Notes under the pieces: generated by a model | The model's input: the letters and a program-made list of their open reading frames with translations, nothing else | Databases searched by the model: none | Told to the model about the DNA's origin: nothing | NCBI GenBank assembly: GCA_035048495.1 | Contig: CM068545.1 | Span: 44,696,450-44,760,449 of the forward strand | Direction: 5' to 3' | Source of the DNA: Euptelea pleiosperma | Lineage: Eukaryota; Streptophyta; Magnoliopsida; Ranunculales; Eupteleaceae | DNA: 64,000 nt | Made by a program: the position numbers and the translations under genes | In this document: positions 48,500 through 59,318 of the stretch, in pieces | How the letters are laid out: each line of letters starts with the position of its first letter | How positions within the stretch are numbered: position 1 is the stretch's first letter

Positions 48500-49850
48500 A
48501 AAGCAAATTGGAATGGGGATTCTTCAAGGGTTGCTTCCCATACTACTGATGTATATCCTGAAAGGAATTTGACACAATACTTGTAATGAAATAAAGGTCA
48601 AAGATGATTACCATACTACTAATGTATATCCCCCATGAGAAAAATATAAGGAAACATTTTTAGGGTTGTATCCTTCTCAATTTTTTAGAAATTTCAGCCC
48701 ATGAACAACAAACATCAAACAAACAAGAAAAATGAAAAATGAAAAACTCTCAAATCGAAAGGTCATCACTCACTACCTCATTCTTGGATATATACATTGG
48801 CTGAGCTGGAACAATTACTTATACATGTCAATATACCTGCCAACAAAAAGACAGCCATTAGGGGCGTGTAGACCAATGACCAAATGGATGTTTGGCCCAT
48901 CACCAGGTGGACCAACATAAAAAATATCATCTTGATCAGAAATTTCTAACCTTTAGATCTGATTACCCCATATAATGCTCAAAATCCCACGGTTAAAAAT
49001 AAATCATAAAAAAGACTATAATCCAACGTTTAGGAATCACTAATCAGATCGATTTTTAGTCTGTAGGTCCACACAGGGAATGGAGTATTTCGTTAACAAA
49101 TTTATAATGATTTAAATCAGTGATGACTGATCCCAATAGTTGGGATAAGGCTGATGATGATTAATTATGATGAGTTTTCCCTTATATAAAGAATTTTGTG
49201 TTAATGTGTGAGAATGGGTGCCTGTTAGATCTTAACACTTCTCGAACAAAAATGGGTTGGAACGTATTTTTTTTACCATTAGAAAAGCCCACGCCCATCA
49301 CTTTTGGAGCTTGCTCTTGCAACCCACTGAAAATGCATTCAAGGGAAATGTACCCAAATAACATTCTATGGAAGAAAGCATTTCAGGAGTTCTTATTAAC
49401 ACGTTTCCTCAGAATTATGCTTTTGACACAACTGCAATTCCAAACCAACGAACCAAACTGTTTGAAGGTTAGCTGGCGTTATCGTTATGGCCATCATAGT
49501 GGCTGTTATAATGGGTCAAATAACGGTTAGAACATAATTCGAATTTATTTTTCAGCTAAATGGTAAATGACGGTCAAGATCATTGTTATTTTTAAAATAA
49601 TTGGTGGTAGTACATATTGCAATAAATATCATATAACGTATATAACTGGGTTGGAGCACTATAACAGTTTATTAAACCATGTTCCATATAAGTCCCAATG
49701 GATTTCAATCTTTTTTAGGGGCTAATCAAGGGATTTCTGGCATTAGTTCATCATGTTCCTTGCCAATATCCTACTCAAATCTTTGGATTGTCAAATAGAA
49801 AAAAGATAGAAATGGGTTGGATACAGTGGAATCGAATTAACTTTATAAAG
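48500..49850. other. CACTA interior, unassigned
   Basis: No conserved domain or repeat seen. The plus-strand open frame at 49198-49530 has no recognisable features. Confidence 0.45.
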
Positions 49851-49859
49851 GCTGCCCTA

Positions 49860-50444
49860 TTTGAACATGGTCAGTGATCAGTGCATTCCAAGAAGCAACA
49901 GTTCTTGTGCCCATTCTATTAAAAATGGAGACCTCGGCATTGAGGGCCCCACATTTTATATACATGCCCATTAGACTCGTCTCAAGAGCTTCCTCAAAAC
50001 AATCAAGTCCTTTTGTAATAGCTTAGCCAAGAATTGCTTGACCCTCTTTGAGCACTTCTAACGGGGCTGCTGCTTGGAACAAGCTCGCTAGAGTCACCTG
50101 ATTAGGATCCAACTCTTCTGCATGTACGCAGCAACTCTAAAAGCCTCATAAGCATGACTATTATCCAATTGTGCATACCCAGTTATCATCATTGTATACA
50201 CAACTACATCCCTATCAGAAATTTTTTCAAATACTTAACTTGCATATTCAATATTTCTATTTTTAGAATATAGGCTAATAATTGAAGAACACACGAATCT
50301 ATCTGTATTTAGACTAAATATGAACGCATCTACATGAATTCCTCTTCTTAGTAACCCTAAATCGTGGATTGGAGGATTTTCATGAACAAATTTAAAGGCC
50401 ATAGTAAAAAACCAAACCACAAGATTTTGAAGTGTTCTTTGCAT
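49860..50444 (-). pseudogene. Captured PPR (pentatricopeptide repeat) gene fragment
   Basis: Read on the minus strand, about 195 codons of a PLS-type PPR protein are visible: LNTDRFVCSSIISLYSKN, an in-frame TAA, VFEKISDRDVVVYTMMITGY, AYEAFRVAAYM, a frameshift, LDPNQVTLASLFQAAAPLE, another stop, then LETSLMGMYIKCGALNAEV and RTVASWNALI. The spacing of VCSS..LYSK, DVVVYT and ASWNALI follows successive 31-36-residue repeats. PPR proteins bind organellar RNA. Here the fragment is broken by two stops and one frameshift and lies wholly inside the CACTA ends, so it is a transduplicated pseudogene rather than a resident gene. Confidence 0.85.
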
Positions 50445-50629
50445 CTACATACCTAGATGTTGAAAGACAATAGTTCCAGCAACTATTGTTAGCGTTGGCA
50501 TCAGTTGAGGCGTAGAAACAAAGTTCAATCGCACACAACAAGTCAGGGCATGAACTCGAACTTGGGCACCCTTTGTTTTCTTCAGAGAAATCCTAAAACT
50601 CGAAATAAAAATGAGATTAGGAAGTAGGT

Positions 50630-50860
50630 GGGATAACGAGAGAGAGTTACCGGCAAAGAACGGGCGTGGGGCAGCGACGGCAACGGTAACGACGAGAGAG
50701 ATTATCAGAGATGGAGACGGTGATAGTGTTGGAGCGAGATTACCACTGATGGAGATCGTGATGGCGACGATGAGAGAAAAACAGAGAGAGTCGACTAAGA
50801 GAGGGAGCGAGATTGAGAAAGTGGGAAAGTTTATTAAGGGTTCAGGGATTTGAGAGAGAT
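50630..50860 (-). other. Possible first exon/5' leader of a CACTA transcript
   Basis: Minus-strand CT-rich sequence between the right subterminal repeats and the PPR fragment, with a GTAACTCTC donor-like site. A leader exon would fit this position, but only context supports it. The plus-strand frame here is low-complexity. Confidence 0.25.
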
Positions 50861-50879
50861 CTAGTCGGGCTGTAAGATG

Positions 50880-51140
50880 TGGGTTTCTAACTCAGTTTCT
50901 AAATAACTGAAACACAAAGGTTTCTTCTCGGTTTTCTAAAAAAACAAAATAATGCCTATGTCAGTTTAATTAAACACCGAAATAAAAAATTGATTTTCCA
51001 ACTCGCTTTTTTTAAAAATCGATGTAGAAAGACTTGTCAAAATTTTCAATCCCGATTTTTCACGAAACCAGGATAGAAAGTCTAATAATTATATTCTATC
51101 TCACTTTGCTATTAATCGGGATCTTTTTATTTTTTACGAG
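50880..51140. repeat. CACTA subterminal repeats, right end
   Basis: TTTCTCGGTTTT, AACTCAGTTT and ATCCCGATTTTT-type motifs mirror those at the left end. Confidence 0.7.
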
Positions 51141-51719
51141 TGAGATCTTTTGGAGTTTTTGTAGTAGTGTAGGGAGATGGAATTTCTGAGATTTTTCCAA
51201 CAATGACATTATCGATGTTCTATGAATTAGCTTTCCAAAACATTCAACGGATCCTAAAAATTCTATCTGTGCTAAAAGTTATGATCAAAACAGCGCCTTG
51301 CCACCTTATTTGGACTTAGTCAAATTCTGGCTATTTTGCCTTGGCCAAATTTTGAGACTTGATCGAGTCAACTGGGTTGACTCATACCTATACCGTATGG
51401 ACTTAATAGGTTATCGTACACTTGACTTAAGAAAATTAAATCTATTTAATTAATTCATAATAAACCTCACGTAGATTATAGAACAACCTAGTTGATTAAT
51501 GAACTTGACCCAACTATGATAATTGAACAATCGTGTATGATCATTCTAGAGTTATTTCTGTACCTAGATATTGTTATACTTAGTAAATTTTTGAATGAAC
51601 CTTAGTAGTCTAATTTACCTGATTGGACCACTAGGGGACATTCATGGATCACCTCTAGGTTCGGGTACGATCCATGGATTTTTGAGTCATATCTAGGTAT
51701 CCAGAATCGGGGCGTGACA

Positions 51720-52153
51720 TGAAACACTTTCCAACCTGCACTTCTCCCTTTTACCGTACCTACAACCATCCTAGCAGCAACCAGTTGAATCTGGGCATGC
51801 TTCCTTAAATACCATCGCACCTCTCTTCTCCTTGCTCCCTCACGGTAGTGCAGGCAGTGGCTGTAAACCGTGGATTTCATCCACTGGTTCTTCACTTGGG
51901 TTCCTTTGAACCTATAGCCCTTCACATCATCATTCACGGTTTCAAACCGTGAGGAACCTAGCAGCAGGCTAGTAGTCTTCAATCGGCAATAACCCAACTT
52001 CTTCCATCTTTCTCGGAGTTGCAGGTCCCAACTCTATTCATTCTCTCATCTCTCAACCGAACCCAACTGTTCCTTACCCTCTTCTTCTTCTTCAAGAGTT
52101 TCTTCTTGTTGCAGGTCGGGGTGGTAATTTCTCTACTACAATCTCACGTCTCC
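51720..52153 (+). repeat. Fragment of an Athila-like LTR core
   Basis: Lies between the end of the chromovirus LTR and the start of LTR 1. It contains a GGAGTTGCAGGTCCCAACTC hairpin like those of the LTR cores and CT-rich sequence. It is probably the site into which both neighbours inserted. No gene. Confidence 0.5.
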
Positions 52154-53746
52154 TGATATTCGCTCAAAAGTGCTTATTTTAAGCCATTATCCTTATAGCG
52201 ATGTCGCATTCTCCTACGTAAAACTTGTTTTTTCGTCGACTTTTCCACATAAGAGTTTCTTCCATGGCGTAGAACGCATTTTTTAGATAAAAATTGACTA
52301 TTTGCAAGAAATATACGCATTTTGGATAGTCCAGTATTAAGCCATTTTAGTTGAATCTCATTACGCGCTTTTTCACTTGCAGGAGACCCTACCGGGCGAT
52401 TCTCGAGGAGTGGCGGGCCCATGATCAACCAAAGAAGACTTCTATCAAAGCTTAAAGAGCCAACAGGCTAGGATAAAAAGATAGAAGACATGTATGGGCA
52501 AAGTTAGAAGATCGTAGAGCCAGAACAAAGACTAAGAGAGAGAAAAATAGCCGGAGACCAAGAGAAGGACTTAGTTGTTAAAGGCCACACCAATTGACAT
52601 CAAAGGATAAGTTTGACTAATTGGTGGAGCGGATGAGAGCGAATAAAGTAAAGGCCCTCCAATGCTTTTATTTTTGTATTTTTCGCACCTCTTTCCTATT
52701 TCTATCTCTATCTATCTATCTTGGCCTATGACCTAGGTCCATGACCCATGATCCATGACCCATACCCATGACACATGCCCATGCCCATGCCCATGACCAT
52801 TTGCAACAACAAGAGATTATTGATCTCACTTGACCGATTCTTCTCTCCCCCATCTCTCTCTATCCTAGTCATTCTCTCTCTCATCTAACTAACCTATTCC
52901 CAACCGTTGGATCTCTCTAGATCCAACGGTCATCATTTTTACAACAAGTAAAAAAAAAAAAAGTCTATAAGAGATCTACGATCTCTCCTTCTTGGGTTGG
53001 TCCCCTCCCCTATCTCTTCCTCTCTTTCTTCTTTTTTCTTTTCTTCTTCACCCTTCTTCTCCGGCGAGCAACTCCGGCGAGCTCACCATTAACGCCTCCA
53101 CCTTGAGGTGCAAAATGTCAAACAACAACGTCTCCTTGCTGCCCATTCCATTCGCCACAATCAAAGGCTACAATCCTTAATCCTATTGAGGTCGATCGAA
53201 TCGAAGTTGCACCATTTACCTCTTCAATGGTAAGTTTCTCTCTAATTTATCTCTATAACCTTCCTACCTTCTTTCTCTCTCTTCTTTTTCTCTCTACCTT
53301 TTCATGCTTTCTAGGATAATATTTTAATGGCTTTTTAGATTAATTTGGTTTAATGTTATTTCTGTTGTAAAGCATTTGGACAAGCATTGTAAGCATTTGT
53401 TTTTAGTTTAATGAACAAGTTTTAAATTCAAGTTTAAGTTATTTTCATTTATTGTGTTTTTCATTCTCGTTTCTCTTATATTTTTTTTCTTTCTAATAGT
53501 TTTAACAACAATCTCAAGCATATTTTAAATCAACCTCCACAATTCTCACCCATCCATATTTTCAAGAACTTTCTATTGTTCTAATGTTCTGATAAATTGT
53601 GTTCCCTAACCCTGAGTGCGGATTCGACATCCGACATATCGCTATACAAAGTCTGCATTTTTGTAGGATTTAAAGTGAACCGGAATTACAAATATTGTTG
53701 AAATCTAGGGTTTCCGATCTGAAGACATGAAAAAACCCTACTTTCA
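52154..53746 (+). repeat. 5' LTR of element 1 (short type, 1.6 kb)
   Basis: TGATATTCGC...CTACTTTCA followed directly by the PBS. Has the A box (near 52617-52630), but the B-box part is deleted. CCCATG array at 52730-52800, a TCTATAAGAG TATA-like site at about 52968-52977, and the U5 block near 53615-53640. Confidence 0.92.
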
Positions 53747-53762
53747 AATGGCGCCGTTGTCG
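53747..53762 (+). other. Primer-binding site, tRNA-Asp type (element 1)
   Basis: AA spacer then TGGCGCCGTTGTCG, one mismatch from the copy in element 2; complementary to the tRNA-Asp 3' end. Confidence 0.85.
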
Positions 53763-54792
53763 CTCGGTTGACGGGATTGCAAAAAGACGAACAGAAATTC
53801 GGAAAGCTGCTAATTCGTGAAGATCCGATCCAAATCAGAAACTTTTTATTTTATTTTTCACATTATTCATTTATTATTTTAATGCCTCGGACGGCTGAGT
53901 GCAAAGTTGTAATAACTTAGGGATCATTTTCTCTCCTTTTAGAATAACTGCTAGATTGATTAATTAATTATATATAGGGTTAGATTTCAATTCTGCTATT
54001 TCTAGTTAGATCACCATTGGTTATTTGATTCATTTTGGAAGGTTTCTAACTCCGGGTAATTCAAAAGTAGATATTTTCGAAACCTAATTCGGGAATAGCT
54101 AAAGTTGAATTTCAAACCCTAATTGGAACTAATTCACAATACCGGCCCTAAATCATTACGTGTTTCTTGAAACCCCAAAGGCGGTATACCTTCCAAATTT
54201 ATACCATAGACCATTGTGGATTAACGTGATTGCAGATTGCGTTTATCAAGTGAGTAAGGAGCGAAAGCTCAAAGAGGTGGAATCGGGCCCAAGCCCATTT
54301 GGATACCCCTCCCTATCTCACGGAGGAAACCCTGTGCGTAGCCAATGGGTGGGTAAGTTTCTACACCTCGCCTTGAGTGCGATCTTGATCATTGTGCAAA
54401 ATACTGTTCCGATTGTCTATTTGCTTTTGCAAATATTATTGGAACTACTTGGTTTGGCCGTAATAAAATACATTAAAGAGCAGACCCAGCTCTAACTTGA
54501 AACTGGTGGGATTTCATCACTCATCTCATCATTCCAGCTTTTGTACAACCACAGTCAAGAATTAAAATCAATCAAGAAGTAAAGCCCAATTAGATCGTTG
54601 TTCGAGAAAAACTCCACATAAAGCGACCCCTTCAAAGATCAAGTCGATTAAGTCCATGAGCGTGGGTCCCTGTTATCTAACACACCCATAGGTCCTTACT
54701 ACTCAAGTATACCGAGCTCGTAAGTGGCCTCCTTGATTGTCTGGGGGATTAGCTTAGTGTCAAATTAGGAACACGAACCAACCCTAGCTCCT
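53763..54792 (+). other. Leader of element 1, first part
   Basis: More complete than the leader of element 2, which has lost several hundred bases around 56690. The 111-codon open frame at 54160-54495 is not conserved and probably fortuitous. The block ends CTCCT at the sibling insertion. Confidence 0.75.
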
Positions 54793-56432
54793 TGATATTC
54801 GCTCAAAAGTGCTTATTTTAAGCCATTATCCTTATAGCGATGTGGCATTCTCCTACGTAAAACTTGTCTTTTTGTTGACTTTTCCATATAAGAGTTTCTT
54901 CCATTGCGTAGAACGCATTCTTTAGACGAAAATCGACAATGTGCATGAAGTATACGCATTTCGGATAGTCCAGTATCAAGGCGTTTTAGTTGAATCTCAT
55001 TACGCGCTTCTTTTACTTGTAGGAGACCCTATCGGGCGATTCTCGAGGACTGGCGGGCCCACGATCAACCACAGAAGACTTCTATCAAAGCTTAAAGAGC
55101 CAAGAGACTAGGATAAAAAGATAGAAGACATATACGGGCAAAGCTAGAGGATCGTAGAGCCGGAACAAGGACTAAGAGAGAGAATAGCTGGAGACCAAGA
55201 GAAGGACTTAGGTGTTAAAGGCCACACCAATTGACATCGAAGGATAAGTTTGACTTATTGGTGGAGCAGACAAAATAGAATAAAGAAGACCAGGGTTCAA
55301 GACCCTCTAATACTTTTATTTTTATATTTTTCTCTCACCTCTCTCCTATTTCTCTCTTTATCTATCTATCTTGGCCCATGACATAGGCCCATGACTTAAG
55401 CCCATGACCCATGCCCATACCCATGACCCATGCCCATGCCCATACCCATGACCCATGACCTATGACCCATGCCCATTACCCATGCTCATGCCCATTTGCA
55501 ACAACAAGAGAGAATTGGTCTCACTTGACCGATTCTTCTCTCCCCCATATCTTTCTATCCTAGTCACTCTCTCTCTCATCCAACTAACCCATTCCCAACT
55601 GTTGGATCTCTCTAGATCCAATGGTCATCATTTTTACAACAAGCAAAAAGAAAAAAAAAAGTCTATAAGAGATTTACGATCTCTCCTTCTTGGGTTGGTT
55701 CCCTCCCCCTCTCTTCCTCTCTTTCTTCTTTCTTTCTCTTCTTCTTCACCCTTCTTCTCCGGCGAGCTCACCATTAATGCCTCCACCTCGAGGTGCAAAA
55801 TATCAAACAGCAACGTCTCCTTGCTGCCCATTCCATCCGCCACAATCAAAGGCTACAATCCTCAATCTTATTGAGGTCGATCCAATTAGAGTTGCACCAT
55901 CTACCTCTTCAATGGTAAGCTTCTCTCTAATTCATCTCTCTAATCTTCCTACCTTCTTTCTCTCTTCTTTCCCTCTCTACCTTTACATGCTTTCTAGGGT
56001 AATATTTTAATGGCTTTCTAGATTAATTTGGTTTAATGTTATTTCCATTGTAAAGCATTTGAACAAGCATTATAAGCATTTGTTTTTAGTTTAATGAATA
56101 AGTTTTAAATTCAAGTTTAAGTTATTTTCATTTATTGTGTTTTTCATTTTCGTTTCTCTTATGTTTTTTTTTCATTCTAGTAGTTCTAACAACAATCTCA
56201 AACATATTTTAAATCAACATCCACCATTCTCACCCTTCCATTTATTTTGAGCATTTTTTGATTATTCTTGTTTCTTATTGTGCTAACTAATCCCGAGTGC
56301 GGACGATATCCGACACGAGCCACTGTGCAAGTCTACTTATTTGCAGATTAAGTGAACCAATTCGGAAAAATTACAAATATTGTTGAGATCTAGGGTTTCT
56401 GTAACCAACGACGCGGAAAAACCCTAATTTCA
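54793..56432 (+). repeat. 5' LTR of element 2 (short type)
   Basis: 1640 bp, TGATATTCGC...CTAATTTCA, directly before the PBS. Contains the A/B-box module (55259-55305), CCCATG array (55375-55495), a TCTATAAGAG site (55662-55671) and the U5 block with GTGCGGACGATATCCGACAC near 56296-56315. Confidence 0.92.
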
Positions 56433-56448
56433 AATGGCGCCGTTGCCG
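56433..56448 (+). other. Primer-binding site, tRNA-Asp type (element 2)
   Basis: AA spacer then TGGCGCCGTTGCCG, a 14-base match to the complement of the tRNA-Asp 3' end; then CTCGG diverges. Confidence 0.88.
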
Positions 56449-57584
56449 CTCGGTTGACGGGATTGCAAAAAGACGAATAGGAATTCGGAAAGCTACTTAA
56501 TCTTCAAGATCCGATCCAGATTGGAAAACTTTCAATTCTATTTTTCACATTATTCACTTATTATTTTAATGCCTCGGACGGCCGAGTGCAAAGTTGTAAT
56601 AACTTAGGACTTTATTTTCTCTACTTTTAGAATAACTGTTAGATAATTAACTAATTAAAAAAAATACCAAAAATATTACGATCAGATTTCAGATCGTGAT
56701 CATTATACAAATATTGTGCCGATTATCTATTTGCTTTTGCAAACATTATCGGAACTGCTTGGTTTGGCCGTAATAAAACATATAAAGAGCAAACCCAGCT
56801 CTAACTTGAAACTGGTGGGATTTCATCACTCACCTCGTCATTCCAGCTTTTGTGCAACCACAGCCAAGAATTAAAATCAATCAAGAATAGAGCCCACTTA
56901 GATCGGTGTTCGAGGAAAACTCCACATAAAGCGACCCCTTCAAAGATCAAGTCGATTAAGTCCATGAGTGTGGGTCCCTGTTATCTAACACACCCATAGG
57001 TCCCTACTACTCAAGTATACCGAGCTCGTAAGTGGCCTCCTTGATTGCCTGTCGGATTAGCTAGTGTCGGATTAGGAACACGAACCAACCCTAGCTCCTC
57101 TTCTGGAAAAACTCATCTTCACGCTTGACAAATCCGGTTAGTCTGGGGCGTACTTAAGTCAACCGATGTGCTGCACGTCTGTCTAGGCTTCGGATTATCT
57201 TGCAGTCAACTTGAGTTAGTACTCGGGGATTTGCTTTGAAGAGTGTATCCTTGTGAGAACCTACAGTGTGAAAAGTTAGTCCGACGGGTATTTGAAGATA
57301 AACCAGTGGTCCGCCCACTGTCATAACCTACACTATCCCTACACTAACAAGATAATTCATAATACTATCCTGATTGTTAGGTTAAGATTATCTGTTGCTC
57401 TGCGTGCATCATCTAGGCTCATTCAGTTTAAAAACCTCTTGCCGACTCTACGGGCTTGCTTCTTCAGCATATGCCCGCTTGGACTTGATGTAACCCGAGA
57501 CTGATTCGATCTGAGAGTCAGTCAACCACACCGATCTCTTTCACCTAATCTATCTCCCTCCTCTGAGAGACTCACATCTCTTTG
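56449..57584 (+). other. Leader of element 2
   Basis: 1.1 kb without a conserved frame. It contains the sequence that recurs in element C (8815-9055) and element 1 (62655-63059), and the ATG of the ORF follows CTCACATCTCTTTG. Confidence 0.75.
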
Positions 57585-59318
57585 ATGGCTGTTGAACGGC
57601 TTCTATTCGAGACCTACAACAATTTCTTTGAAGATCTAGGCGATAACTCCAAGCAATGGTATACCAATCCTGAGTGTCGTCATGACACTCCAATCTCACA
57701 GAGTTCGATGGGACATGAAGCACAAGGTGATCCAGTGCTAAAATCCCTACTTATAGATTTGACAAAATCAGTTTCCGCCCTTGATGTTGCGGTCCAGAAG
57801 CATGTTTATCACTCCACATCTGTGGGATATTTCCCTCATGTCCAAGAAGAGGTCTGTAATTTTAGTAAATTAGAATCTCTGCTGCAGACCTACTACAATA
57901 ACACGTATTATCCAGACAATGGAAGTCACGATAACTTTGGATGGGAACAACAGTCTTTTCCCCAGCAGAATCTGCAACATGATATGTATCATTCCGGGTT
58001 TCACCAACCCTGTGGACAATATAATGGCCAGTACTCGCAGTCGCAGTACCAGCCAGATCCACAGATTGAATATTTTGGTCAACAATGGACCCCGCAGGAT
58101 TTTCAAAGTCAGCAGATAGTCCCAAAATCACATCCATCATATAACTTTCATACTCAGTCAGACTACATTCAAGAGTTGGCACCTCAGCTTCCTTTAGCTG
58201 AACCGCCACAGTCTGCTACCAAACCTAGTCTAGAAGAACTCCTCTCGCAATACATCATCCAACAACAGCACTCCATGGAGAGCTTGGAACACCGTCTAGG
58301 TGAGTTAGAATCTGAGAAAGAGGAAGTCAACTTCACTAGCCAACCTATGGCTTATTTAGAGGGGAATACCCTGGCCACAGTCAATAATGAGGAGTCGCAC
58401 AGCTGGACCCAGTACCAGACTTTACAAGAGGAACTTGAGGTTGCTACAAACAAAGGATCGGACTACAATATTGATAAGCCAGAGTCTTCATCTTCGGTGT
58501 CCTTCAAAGCACCGACTTCTGAACTTAGCTTAGAGGAATCATCTACCTCTGTTATTTCTATCTGGTACTCTGAAGAAGTTATTCATAACATTGAGCTGTG
58601 TCTTGATTATAGGATCCCAATTGGCCTAGACTTACCCATCCCCACCACCCTTGGATTGTGCAACAATCGTGATGAACCCATGTTTCCATCTATGGTGCCC
58701 TTACAGGCAGCTACTTTTGCACTGAGCACAGAGATACCCATATCCATCTCTATCTCTGATGATTCTACATCAGCACTGGATGTAGATATTCCTACCATTG
58801 AGCAATATCTAGAAAATGGGATTCCAGCTGCCCAGGACCTACCGTTCCCCACCGAGGATAAACACATTGAGTGTAGGGATTGGAACATCCCTCTCACATT
58901 AGGAAACCTCAAGGAAAAGGTCCACAATTTTGACCCACCACCATACATCGATGTTGTCAATAAACAGTGTGCCATAGAGAATCTAATTCAGGACTCTCCC
59001 GAGGAAAAACTCTCCCAGTGTAAAGAACACTTTGCTCCTGACTTCATCTTGGAGTCTGATAATTATGCTATTACTGGTCTGCAGGAGTCTGCTCCATTCA
59101 GATACATTCCCGCTAAACTCAATGAGTTTGCGGCTCTGCTAATCATGGCCAGAGAACCCACTACTGCTCTCATCTCAGTCTTTACTGAGAAGCTTCGATC
59201 CCTCCTAGCTGAACTACATGTTTTTATAGATTTGAAAAGAGCACTTACTATCTTTCTCTCAGTTTACACTGAGAAAGACCTATTTTATACAGGTATACCT
59301 AGACAAGGGATAGGATAA
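57585..59318 (+). CDS. Intact capsid-less Gag-linker protein of element 2 (577 aa)
   Basis: The ATG at 57585 is chosen because A and F start at the same codon (MA-x-ERPL). Residues 1-9 match the Gag N-terminus of element C, and residue 10 onward resumes after the capsid domain (FEDLGDNSKQW against LGELDENSQHW). Residues about 98-195 are rich in Q, Y, N and S. Residues about 215-248 form a predicted coiled coil (SLEELLSQYI, EHRLGELESEKEE). A long acidic Ser/Thr/Pro region follows. Residues about 508-564 hold two repeats ending SVFTEK and SVYTEK, and the tail is GIPRQGIG. There is no zinc knuckle, protease or polymerase. Role unknown; helping packaging by a partner's Gag is possible. Transcribed, if at all, from the 54793 LTR. 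Confidence 0.75.
   Translation: MAVERLLFETYNNFFEDLGDNSKQWYTNPECRHDTPISQSSMGHEAQGDPVLKSLLIDLTKSVSALDVAVQKHVYHSTSVGYFPHVQEEVCNFSKLESLLQTYYNNTYYPDNGSHDNFGWEQQSFPQQNLQHDMYHSGFHQPCGQYNGQYSQSQYQPDPQIEYFGQQWTPQDFQSQQIVPKSHPSYNFHTQSDYIQELAPQLPLAEPPQSATKPSLEELLSQYIIQQQHSMESLEHRLGELESEKEEVNFTSQPMAYLEGNTLATVNNEESHSWTQYQTLQEELEVATNKGSDYNIDKPESSSSVSFKAPTSELSLEESSTSVISIWYSEEVIHNIELCLDYRIPIGLDLPIPTTLGLCNNRDEPMFPSMVPLQAATFALSTEIPISISISDDSTSALDVDIPTIEQYLENGIPAAQDLPFPTEDKHIECRDWNIPLTLGNLKEKVHNFDPPPYIDVVNKQCAIENLIQDSPEEKLSQCKEHFAPDFILESDNYAITGLQESAPFRYIPAKLNEFAALLIMAREPTTALISVFTEKLRSLLAELHVFIDLKRALTIFLSVYTEKDLFYTGIPRQGIG

Larger units (their letters stand above)
45733..51169. mobile_element. CACTA (En/Spm-type) DNA transposon
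   Basis: Terminal inverted repeats CACTACTACAAAAA (45733) and TTTTTGTAGTAGTG (ending 51169) are flanked by a 3-bp target duplication TAG (45730-45732 and 51170-51172), the signature of CACTA elements. Both ends carry many subterminal repeats of the type TCTCGGTTTT/AAAACCGAGATC (45750-46200 and 50880-51140). No TNP1/TNP2 transposase is recognised, so it is probably non-autonomous. It carries a PPR gene fragment (see 49860-50444). Confidence 0.93.
27836..51719 (+). mobile_element. Tekay/Del-type chromovirus, 5'-truncated and split
   Basis: This Ty3/gypsy chromovirus retains RT, RNase H, integrase and chromodomain, a polypurine tract and one 3' LTR. 5' LTR, PBS, gag, protease and the start of RT are gone at the 27835 junction. 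Element F (29967-40164) interrupts integrase. A solo LTR and a CACTA transposon interrupt the 3' LTR. Assignment to Tekay/Del rests on the RT sequence, a C-terminal chromodomain and TGTAATACCC/GGGGCGTGACA termini. Confidence 0.88.
40810..51719 (+). repeat. 3' LTR of the chromovirus, split by solo LTR and CACTA element
   Basis: Begins TGTAATACCCTGAACTTTTG and ends AATCGGGGCGTGACA. The same pair of ends, in opposite orientation, bounds the solo LTR 43189-45227, which supports these limits. LTR blocks are 40810-43188, 45233-45732 and 51173-51719, together about 3.4 kb. A G/C-poor core with no gene fills them. Confidence 0.8.

Noticed and set aside
49198..49530. 110-codon plus-strand frame in the CACTA interior as a gene
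   Set aside because: No domain or splice context recognised and a comparable frame lies on the opposite strand.
45733..51169. Helitron or Mutator-like element
   Set aside because: CACTACTACAAAAA ends in inverted orientation and a 3-bp TAG duplication are diagnostic for CACTA; Helitrons make no duplication and Mutator-like elements give 8-11 bp.
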